DNA of 13,252 nt. Source: Loktanella sp. UBA3435. Its GTDB lineage: Bacteria > Pseudomonadota > Alphaproteobacteria > Rhodobacterales > Rhodobacteraceae. A program made the position numbers and the translations under genes. The notes beneath the pieces were generated by a model, which was not told the DNA's origin, searched no databases, and saw only the letters and a list, made by a program, of their open reading frames with translations. Positions 8,192-13,252 of the stretch are shown piece after piece. Positions within the stretch are counted from its first letter, which is position 1. Every line of letters starts with the position of its first letter. The DNA lies in NCBI GenBank assembly GCA_002378665.1, contig DFSO01000087.1, positions 1,098-14,349 of the forward strand, written 5' to 3'.

Positions 8192-8823
8192 TTGGCTTCT
8201 TTATCCTTCCCGGCCGACACGTCGTCGCCGTCTATCTCTCGTAGACCACGTAGCTTTGTGGCTTCTTCTACAACACGGTTGCTGAGTTTTCCATTCGAGA
8301 GCGCGCCGTGTATTGCACTTCCACGTCCGAATGCCAAACCCAATTCCTCAGAAGTGAAACACCCGAAATAACGGGCACCCTCTGGGGTCCATAACTTTGC
8401 CTTGCCGCGCTCTGATCCATCAGAGGCTTGCAACAAAACACGGACATTCTCGCCACCAGCGAGCCAGCCCTTAACTTTCTCAAACCCACAAACCGCGCGG
8501 CCGGACTTACGGGTCAAAGCGATCAGGTCGAGGGCGTGGCGACACAACTGACGCTCTACCTCGTCGACAAGGCCTTCAGGAACAGAAACTGCTTTCTTTG
8601 CGCTGCGAGAGAACTGGCCCTTTGTAGCCGCTTCTAATATTGCACGATCAGCAGTCACATACATACCACGTCCAGGCAACTTACCCAAGACGTCAGGATA
8701 AATTCGGTCGTCTGGCCCCACAACAAAGCGGATCAGCCCCGCCTTAGGCGTGACCTCTCCCGAGACGATGCACTTGCGCTCAACGTCGTCGTTCTTTGCT
8801 TGATATGGACTCTTACGTGACAT
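8188..8823 (-). CDS. YlxR-family RNA-binding protein fused to an L7Ae-like domain
   Basis: This 211-residue protein joins two domains that are separate genes (ylxR and ylxQ) in Bacillus. Residues about 14-85 are the YlxR (DUF448) domain, with ERKCIVSGE at 15-23 and GKLPGRGMYV at 47-56. Residues about 88-190 resemble the L7Ae/L30e RNA-binding fold, with LDLIALTRKSGRAVCGFEKV at 98-117. The tail (about 195-211) is charged and probably flexible. The fused form is usual in alphaproteobacteria. It sits between nusA and infB, 28 bases after the nusA stop and with a 4-base overlap into infB. YlxR-type proteins bind RNA, and a role in transcription or RNase P activity has been proposed in Firmicutes; the role of the fusion is not established to my knowledge. 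GAGGT lies about 11 bases before the ATG. Confidence 0.92.
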   Translation of the reverse strand: MSRKSPYQAKNDDVERKCIVSGEVTPKAGLIRFVVGPDDRIYPDVLGKLPGRGMYVTADRAILEAATKGQFSRSAKKAVSVPEGLVDEVERQLCRHALDLIALTRKSGRAVCGFEKVKGWLAGGENVRVLLQASDGSERGKAKLWTPEGARYFGCFTSEELGLAFGRGSAIHGALSNGKLSNRVVEEATKLRGLREIDGDDVSAGKDKEAK

Positions 8824-8851
8824 GTATCTGCGCTACCTCACGACGCCCAAA

Positions 8852-10456
8852 TCAGGCGTCGTCTTCCTCTGTGTTTTCGTCTTCGTCAGATACCAGATCA
8901 GCGGGATCAACCCAACCCAGCATAACGCGGGCGGTCATAACCATGTTCTGCGCTTCTTCCAAGGACACTTCAAACTTCTCAAGAACGCCTTCGTCCTTCT
9001 TGCGCTCGCCGCCCTCTGTCGTCCAGCCACCGGCCAGCTCCCAGTCAGCACAGGTCGCGAAGTCTTCCAGTGTTTTCACACCATCTTCGGCCAAAGCTTG
9101 CAGCATCAAAGGTGTCAAACCCTCGAAGTTCACAAGGCTATCCTCAAGACCCAACGCACGGGCAGCTTCCATAGCTTTGGTGTTGATCGCCTCAAGGTAT
9201 TCGCGGGCGCGTGTCTGCAATTCGCTTGCTGTGCTGTCATCAATTCCTTCAATGACCAGCAATTCATCAAGCTCGACATAGGCCACTTCTTCGAGGCTCG
9301 TGAACCCTTCAGATACTAGCAACTGGGCAAAGAATTCGTCCAGATCCAGCGCTTCCATGAACAGACCAGTGCGCAATTCGAACTCTGCCTGACGACGCTT
9401 GGATTCTTCTTCCTCAGTGAGGATGTCGATGTCCAAACCAGTCAACTGGGATGCAAGGCGCACGTTCTGACCACGACGACCAATTGCCAAGGACAATTGC
9501 TCATCAGGCACAACAACTTCGATCTTGCCAGCTTCTTCGTCCAGAACAACCTTGGAAACTTCCGCAGGCTGCAATGCGTTCACAAGGAACGTTGGCATAT
9601 CTTCATTCCAAGGAATGATGTCGATCTTTTCACCCTGAAGCTCGTTCACAACAGCCTGAACACGGCTACCGCGCATACCGACGCAGGCACCAACCGGATC
9701 AATCGAGCTATCGTGCGAAATCACAGCGATCTTTGCGCGGGAACCCGGATCACGGGCAACGGCCTTGATCTCGATGATACCTTCGTAAATCTCTGGAACT
9801 TCCATCTTGAACAGCTCGGCCATGAACTCAGGCGCTGTACGTGAAAGGAAAATCTGCGGGCCACGCTGCTCGCGGCGGACTTCTTTGATGTAGCAACGGA
9901 TACGATCGTTCGGGCGGTATGCCTCGCGGCCGATCTTCTCATTGCGACGCAAAATCGCCTCGCCAGAACCTACGTCAACGATCACGTTGCCATACTCTTC
10001 ACGCTTCACAAGCGCGTTGATGATTGTGCCAGCACGATCTTTGAATTCTTCATACTGCTTGTCGCGCTCGGCTTCGCGGACCTTTTGCAAAATAACCTGC
10101 TTGGCAGACTGTGCCGCAATACGGCCCAACTCAACAGGTGGAACGACCTCGACGAATGTCTGACCGACCTCTGGATTTTCCATATATTCGCGGGCTTGAT
10201 CGACAGTGAACTCGGCCTGATAGTTCTCAAGCTCGTCGTCCCCAACAACTGTACGCACGCGTGTAAATGTCGCACGGCCAGTCTTGCGGTCGATATCTAC
10301 GCGGATATCCATCTCTGCGCCGTAACGGGATTTCGCAGCACGCGCGAGCGACTCTTCCATCGCCTCGACAACCAAATTGGCATCGATGTTCTTTTCGCGG
10401 GCGACAGCCTCGGCCGTTTGCAGCAGCTCCAGCTGGTTTGCAGAAGTAATTGCCAT
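8852..10456 (-). CDS. nusA: Transcription termination/antitermination factor NusA
   Basis: NusA binds RNA polymerase and nascent RNA, modulating pausing, intrinsic termination and antitermination. The 534-residue protein shows the full domain order: N-terminal polymerase-binding domain (about 1-130, MAITSANQLELLQTAEAVAREK), S1 domain (about 135-200), KH1 (about 205-275, with GACVGMRGSRVQAVVNEL) and KH2 (about 280-345, with AIGRRGQNVRLASQLTG). Two helix-hairpin-helix type acidic repeats follow (about 365-425 and 440-505), as in other proteobacterial NusA, and the protein ends in an acidic tail, DEDENTEEDDA. The start is set by AGGAGGA seven bases upstream, within the end of rimP, three bases from its stop. 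NusA could act on the terminator in its own operon leader (11048-11071). Confidence 0.98.
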   Translation of the reverse strand: MAITSANQLELLQTAEAVAREKNIDANLVVEAMEESLARAAKSRYGAEMDIRVDIDRKTGRATFTRVRTVVGDDELENYQAEFTVDQAREYMENPEVGQTFVEVVPPVELGRIAAQSAKQVILQKVREAERDKQYEEFKDRAGTIINALVKREEYGNVIVDVGSGEAILRRNEKIGREAYRPNDRIRCYIKEVRREQRGPQIFLSRTAPEFMAELFKMEVPEIYEGIIEIKAVARDPGSRAKIAVISHDSSIDPVGACVGMRGSRVQAVVNELQGEKIDIIPWNEDMPTFLVNALQPAEVSKVVLDEEAGKIEVVVPDEQLSLAIGRRGQNVRLASQLTGLDIDILTEEEESKRRQAEFELRTGLFMEALDLDEFFAQLLVSEGFTSLEEVAYVELDELLVIEGIDDSTASELQTRAREYLEAINTKAMEAARALGLEDSLVNFEGLTPLMLQALAEDGVKTLEDFATCADWELAGGWTTEGGERKKDEGVLEKFEVSLEEAQNMVMTARVMLGWVDPADLVSDEDENTEEDDA

Positions 10457-10459
10457 TCG

Positions 10460-11032
10460 TTAGTCCTCCTGACCATCAATGATGGTTTCGATTTGATCAA
10501 ACTGGGTCTCGTCAATCTGACCCGCATCTTTACGTCCGCGCAAAACGTCGCGGATCAATTCATCTGTCAGCACCAATTTGGCGTCTGACAGCCATTCAAA
10601 CTTTAGGCCAATCGTGCCCTCAGCAATCGTAATCAAGATTTCGTCACCCTCAACGCCAGCAAGTATGCCTTTGAAACGGCGACGACCATCAATCAATTCT
10701 TCGGTTTCAATCTTGGCTTCAAAGCCTTCCCACTGGTCGAAATCTTTCATCCGTGTCAGCGGACGATCGATACCGGGGCTGGACACTTCCAACGTGTAGG
10801 CATCCAAAATCGGGTCTTCGACATCCATGACGGCGGAAATCGCGGTGCTGATCTTGCCGCACTCATCAACTTCAATCGTGCCATCAGGCTTTTGAGCCAT
10901 GACCTGCAGGATACTTTCTTTGCCAGTCATCAGACGGACACGCACAACTTCAAAACCCATGTCTTCGACAACAGGGGTGATGATCTCGGCAATCCGGCGA
11001 TCAATGGCAGCTTTGGCGACTAGATCGTTCAT
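10460..11032 (-). CDS. rimP: Ribosome maturation factor RimP
   Basis: RimP helps assemble the 30S subunit and is normally the first gene of the nusA-infB operon. The 190-residue protein has an N-terminal alpha/beta domain (about 1-90) that ends with the family hallmark YTLEVSSPGIDRPL (79-92), and a C-terminal SH3-like domain (about 93-160) with FKGILAGVEGDEI. An acidic tail follows. I chose ATG at 11032 (MNDLVAKAAIDRRIAEII) because it begins the conserved first helix and has GAGAG just upstream. The frame stays open to an ATG at 11110, but that extension would read through the leader terminator hairpin and is not RimP-like. The promoter and leader at 11048-11155 lie directly upstream. Confidence 0.95.
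   Translation of the reverse strand: MNDLVAKAAIDRRIAEIITPVVEDMGFEVVRVRLMTGKESILQVMAQKPDGTIEVDECGKISTAISAVMDVEDPILDAYTLEVSSPGIDRPLTRMKDFDQWEGFEAKIETEELIDGRRRFKGILAGVEGDEILITIAEGTIGLKFEWLSDAKLVLTDELIRDVLRGRKDAGQIDETQFDQIETIIDGQED
10464..10470 (-). promoter_or_regulatory. Strong Shine-Dalgarno of nusA inside the end of rimP
   Basis: On the minus strand AGGAGGA is followed by seven bases and then the nusA ATG at 10456. It overlaps the last codons of rimP, so ribosomes ending rimP finish on the nusA site. It is the best ribosome site in the window and fixes the nusA start. Confidence 0.75.
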
Positions 11033-11047
11033 ATTTCTCTCAAGCAC

Positions 11048-11071
11048 AAAAAAACGGGCGCGCGGCCCGTT
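11048..11071 (-). terminator. Intrinsic terminator in the rimP-nusA operon leader (probable attenuator)
   Basis: On the minus strand AACGGGC and GCCCGTT (plus 11065-11071 and 11053-11059) form a 7-bp stem with a five-base CGCGC loop. Seven T follow at once (plus-strand A7 at 11048-11054, sharing two bases with the stem). The T-run ends 15 bases before the rimP ATG. The only gene upstream, at 11285, is on the other strand, so this is not the end of another gene. It lies between the predicted operon promoter and rimP and fits a leader attenuator. The hairpin is seen directly; the regulatory role is inferred. Confidence 0.75.
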
Positions 11072-11089
11072 ACAAATTTCCGGTTGGGC

Positions 11090-11108
11090 GCTGGGTTTGG
11101 ACCCCAGC
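11090..11108 (-). other. Stem-loop in the rimP leader upstream of the terminator
   Basis: GCTGGG and CCCAGC form a 6-bp stem with a seven-base loop (GTCCAAA on the minus strand). It sits 18 bases upstream of the terminator hairpin and would be transcribed first. The geometry resembles a tRNA T-arm, but no other tRNA parts are present. The GCCC just after its 3' arm could pair with GGGC of the terminator's 5' arm, a weak four-pair alternative that might oppose termination. Confidence 0.45.
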
Positions 11109-11126
11109 ACGCCGCTGTTTAACGAT

Positions 11127-11155
11127 CATATAGACAAGGAAGGCTGAGTCTGCAA
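11127..11155 (-). promoter_or_regulatory. Predicted sigma-70 promoter of the rimP-nusA-ylxR-infB operon
   Basis: On the minus strand TTGCAG (11155-11150) and TATATG (11132-11127) are separated by exactly 17 bases. This is the best promoter-like pair in the intergenic region. Transcription would start near 11120, giving a leader of about 88 bases that includes both the stem-loop and the terminator. No experimental support is available. Confidence 0.5.
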
Positions 11156-11164
11156 GGGGGCATT

Positions 11165-11218
11165 GAAACATGCCGGACTTCTCACAATTTTCGATTGCGG
11201 AAATTTGAGAAACATACC
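11165..11218. repeat. Direct repeat GAAACATRCC in the rimP/RTX divergent region
   Basis: GAAACATGCC at 11165-11174 and GAAACATACC at 11209-11218 match at nine of ten positions, 44 bp apart, close to four helical turns. They flank the dyad at 11179-11211, the second copy overlapping its right arm. Together they could be a regulator binding region for the RTX gene or for both divergent genes; chance is not excluded. Confidence 0.35.
11179..11211. promoter_or_regulatory. Long inverted repeat between rimP and the RTX gene
   Basis: TTCTCA-c-AATTT (11179-11190) is the inverse of AAATT-TGAGAA (11201-11211): eleven base pairs with one bulged C and a ten-base centre. Any transcript crossing it could fold it, but it lies upstream of both predicted starts, so an operator dyad is at least as likely. 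It has no U-tract on either side, so it is not a normal terminator. Confidence 0.4.
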
Positions 11219-11224
11219 TAATGG

Positions 11225-11253
11225 TTGCAAGGCACCCCTTCGTCGGCTAGGTT
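11225..11253 (+). promoter_or_regulatory. Possible promoter of the RTX gene
   Basis: TTGCAA (11225-11230) and TAGGTT (11248-11253) are 17 bases apart. The -35 is fair and the -10 poor. Transcription would start near 11260, followed by AGGGGG (11269-11274) as the ribosome site for the GTG at 11285. An alternative is TTGCGG (11195) with TAATGG 18 bases on. Weak call. Confidence 0.3.
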
Positions 11254-11284
11254 TTTACTCTAGTTTTCAGGGGGATGCATACCA

Positions 11285-13231
11285 GTGCCAATTTTTTCAG
11301 CCGCAATTTCACAAACACTTTATGACTATATCAACGGCCTTATTACCGCCGAACAAGCAGGGCCAGACGTCGTGGCACTCGCGGCACTCCTAAATCCCAT
11401 CTTTGGTACCGACGGCGAAGACAGGCTCTCGGGGACATCAGCGGCAGACGTACTCTTTGGCGGCGCGTCACAAGATTTTTTCTTCGGGGGTAAGGGAAAT
11501 GACCTTATCTACACAGGGTCTGGAACCGATTACGTGCGTGCAGGCGCAGGCGACGATACCCTGCTTGGCGAAGACGGCGACGACCGGATCAGCGGCGACG
11601 CTGGTGACGACAAGCTTTACGGCGGCGACGGCAATGACATCATCGCAGGCGGCACTGGCAACGACCAGATTTACGGCGGCATAGGTGACAACACGCTCAT
11701 TGGCGGGTCAGGCAATGACATCATTCACCTCGACAATGGGGTCAATATCGCGACGGGAGGAGCAGGTTCAGACGTTTTCATTTTCCAAAACGGCGGCGCC
11801 ACAGACGCGGAAAATGTGATCACCGATTTTCAACTTGGGACCGACACCATACAATTTGGTGGGGTCACGTTTTCCGCTGATAGATTCTATTCTAGCGGCA
11901 GCGTCATGCGGTATTTAATGGATGGGGAATTTGTCGAAGTTGGCAATATTTTCCAGAGCGAACAAGGTGTGGTTATTCGCGCCTTCAACGTTCCCGAATT
12001 GGGATTGAATAGCGGTCAGATCATTCTAGCCGGGGTTTCACTCGAAGATGTTGGCCTGACAAATTTGTTGCGGGGAACTGAAGGCAATGATCGACTGGCC
12101 TCAACTGACGCGATTGACATGCTGTTGGGATATGGCGGCAACGACCTTTTGATCGGCGGCGCGGGGGATATCTTGACTGGTGGCGATGGAGCGGATTTCT
12201 TCTACCTACCAGCGTCCAATGTTACCATCACAGATTTTGAAATCGGCGTTGATCGGATCAGGTATGACTTACCAAACCAAACCGATTGGGAAACCATTAA
12301 TCTAAACGATTTTTCACTTCACGAAAACGGTTCTTTGATTCAGTTTGACAGGAATACAATTTCAGTTGGGACATACGAAGATACTGACAGCGGCGTTGTT
12401 TTAACTCTGAATAGTGGCTTGGTTCTGACGCTAAACGGACACACAGCTTCCGAGCTTATCCCCCAGCAAATTAGCGGCATTTACGGAGACAACGACGATA
12501 ACACACTCATCGTAAACGCGGACGACACGCTCGTTTATGGCGGCCGCGGCGCCGACTACATCACTCTTACGGGTGAGGCGAACTTTGATGTCTACGGCGA
12601 TACAGACACAGGTCTCACAACCAACTATACTGACAGCGATGTTTTCAACTTTGAGAACGGTGCAGACGGCACAATTCACGATTTCAACGGCGACCGCATA
12701 GCAATCGGCGGTGAACGGCTGGCGTCTGTTCGGGGTTATACTTCACCCTACTCGCTTGACGCTAACGGAACGACACTACTTTACAACGGTGAGTCTGTCG
12801 GAACCATTGAACAGATTGGCGACAATGTCCGCATCGAGGCATTCGGCAGCACGATTCAGATTAACAATACGACTATTCCGCATATGAGCATCCATGCAGA
12901 GCCATTGCCACCAGTTGTTGAATACCTCACCGCAACCGACGATCTCGATTACTTCTTGCTTAATGGTGGTGCCGACACCTACGTCATTGACGGATTCGAT
13001 GGTGACTGGATTTATGTAGGCTATGGGATCGGCGATTACCCTCGCTCCGAAGGCGCGCAAGATATCTACTATTTTGAGGAATTCTACATCGATGGCGAAA
13101 TTGTCGATGTGCGCCAAACTTTTGGCCATACAGAGGTCATTGATGGTAGCACCCACATCTTTATTGGCCTAGGTGATGAACCCGACTTTATCCTGCAAAA
13201 CTACACAGGTGTAGTGCAATACGAGATTTAG
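11285..13231 (+). CDS. RTX-type calcium-binding protein with four diverged modules
   Basis: The protein has 648 residues. After a short N-terminal segment (1-40, no signal peptide) comes an unbroken run of 14 glycine/aspartate nonapeptides at 41-166 (for example GGKGNDLIY, GGDGNDIIA, GGSGNDIIH), the parallel beta-roll that binds calcium. Weaker blocks follow at 264-307, about 400-450 and about 550-570. Each is followed by a G-x-D-x-F type strand, an I-x-D-F phrase with a nearby D-x-I, and a beta-rich stretch. RTX proteins are normally exported unfolded by type I secretion and fold outside in calcium. No protease, lipase or other catalytic motif is visible, and no exporter genes are in the window. 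The start is GTG at 11285, with AGGGGG upstream and an in-frame stop at 11261; there is no in-frame ATG near it. Parts are AT-richer than the core genes (20 G/C in 60 bases at 12301-12360), suggesting acquisition or relaxed codon use. Function unknown: possibly surface, matrix or adhesion-related. Confidence 0.88.
   Translation: MPIFSAAISQTLYDYINGLITAEQAGPDVVALAALLNPIFGTDGEDRLSGTSAADVLFGGASQDFFFGGKGNDLIYTGSGTDYVRAGAGDDTLLGEDGDDRISGDAGDDKLYGGDGNDIIAGGTGNDQIYGGIGDNTLIGGSGNDIIHLDNGVNIATGGAGSDVFIFQNGGATDAENVITDFQLGTDTIQFGGVTFSADRFYSSGSVMRYLMDGEFVEVGNIFQSEQGVVIRAFNVPELGLNSGQIILAGVSLEDVGLTNLLRGTEGNDRLASTDAIDMLLGYGGNDLLIGGAGDILTGGDGADFFYLPASNVTITDFEIGVDRIRYDLPNQTDWETINLNDFSLHENGSLIQFDRNTISVGTYEDTDSGVVLTLNSGLVLTLNGHTASELIPQQISGIYGDNDDNTLIVNADDTLVYGGRGADYITLTGEANFDVYGDTDTGLTTNYTDSDVFNFENGADGTIHDFNGDRIAIGGERLASVRGYTSPYSLDANGTTLLYNGESVGTIEQIGDNVRIEAFGSTIQINNTTIPHMSIHAEPLPPVVEYLTATDDLDYFLLNGGADTYVIDGFDGDWIYVGYGIGDYPRSEGAQDIYYFEEFYIDGEIVDVRQTFGHTEVIDGSTHIFIGLGDEPDFILQNYTGVVQYEI
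11405..11782 (+). repeat. Main RTX nonapeptide array (14 units)
   Basis: These 378 bases encode 14 consecutive nonapeptides, residues 41-166, of the form G-G-x-G-x-D-x-hydrophobic-x. The best matches to consensus lie in units 4-10; the first two, the eleventh and the twelfth-thirteenth are degenerate (for example LDNGVNIAT). No unit is missing or shifted in register. Confidence 0.9.
12074..12205 (+). repeat. Second, degenerate RTX block
   Basis: Residues 264-307 hold about five nonapeptide-like units: GTEGNDRLA, STDAIDMLL, GYGGNDLLI, an eight-residue unit GGAGDILT, and GGDGADFFY. It leads directly into the second ITDF strand segment. The one-residue deletion in the fourth unit and loss of aspartates in the second mark it as weaker for calcium than the first array. 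Confidence 0.7.
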
Positions 13232-13252
13232 GGTGCCAAATCGGTGCACGCT

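Noticed and set aside
11033..11110. N-terminal extension of rimP to the ATG at 11110
   Set aside because: The extension encodes the leader terminator and stem-loop, is not RimP-like, and the 11032 start has a nearby GAGAG.
11080..11112. A T-arm-like stem-loop suggesting a tRNA upstream of rimP, as with metY in E. coli
   Set aside because: The 5-bp stem and 7-base loop fit, but there is no matching acceptor strand, D-arm or anticodon arm upstream.
11275..11325. ATG at 11275 as the start of the RTX gene
   Set aside because: It is in another frame and stops after 16 codons; the RTX frame begins at GTG 11285.

Overview
The window looks like chromosomal DNA of an alphaproteobacterium, most likely a Rhodobacterales (roseobacter-type) organism. 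I infer this from the gene order rimP-nusA-ylxR-infB with an L7Ae-like domain fused to YlxR, from the protein sequences of SecA, ArgJ and InfB as I recognise them, and from moderately high G+C in the core genes. No database search was possible, so genus and species stay open.

Layout. Positions 1-2687 (minus) carry secA, the preprotein translocase ATPase, missing only its last few codons at the left edge. A 185-bp divergent intergenic region separates it from a plus-strand run: a secreted parvulin-type peptidyl-prolyl isomerase (2873-3715), argJ (3719-4933) and a mutT-type Nudix hydrolase (4930-5328). Their 3-nt gap and 4-nt overlap suggest one transcript. A 49-residue single-pass membrane mini-protein with two cysteines follows (5422-5571), then a perfectly symmetrical bidirectional terminator (5634-5667). 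From the right, the minus-strand operon rimP (11032 down to 10460), nusA, ylxR/L7Ae and infB (ends 5687) converges on that terminator. The operon has a recognisable promoter and a leader carrying a stem-loop plus an intrinsic terminator just before rimP, which looks like an attenuator. Divergent from it, at 11285-13231, is an RTX-type calcium-binding protein of 648 residues built from four diverging copies of one module; it is the only clearly accessory gene.

How the genes work together. SecA and the secreted isomerase both serve export and periplasmic folding and share a divergent promoter region. ArgJ (arginine biosynthesis) and MutT (nucleotide-pool cleaning) are housekeeping enzymes probably co-transcribed with the isomerase. 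RimP, NusA, YlxR and IF2 form the classic ribosome-maturation, transcription-elongation and translation-initiation operon. The RTX protein is probably exported by a type I system, but no exporter gene lies in the window.

Most of the window is ordinary core genome. The items best worth a second look are the rimP leader terminator, the 49-aa protein, the four-fold modular RTX protein and the structured DNA between rimP and the RTX gene. I saw no CRISPR, tRNA, rRNA, insertion sequence or phage signal, and nothing that clearly amounts to an undescribed system.
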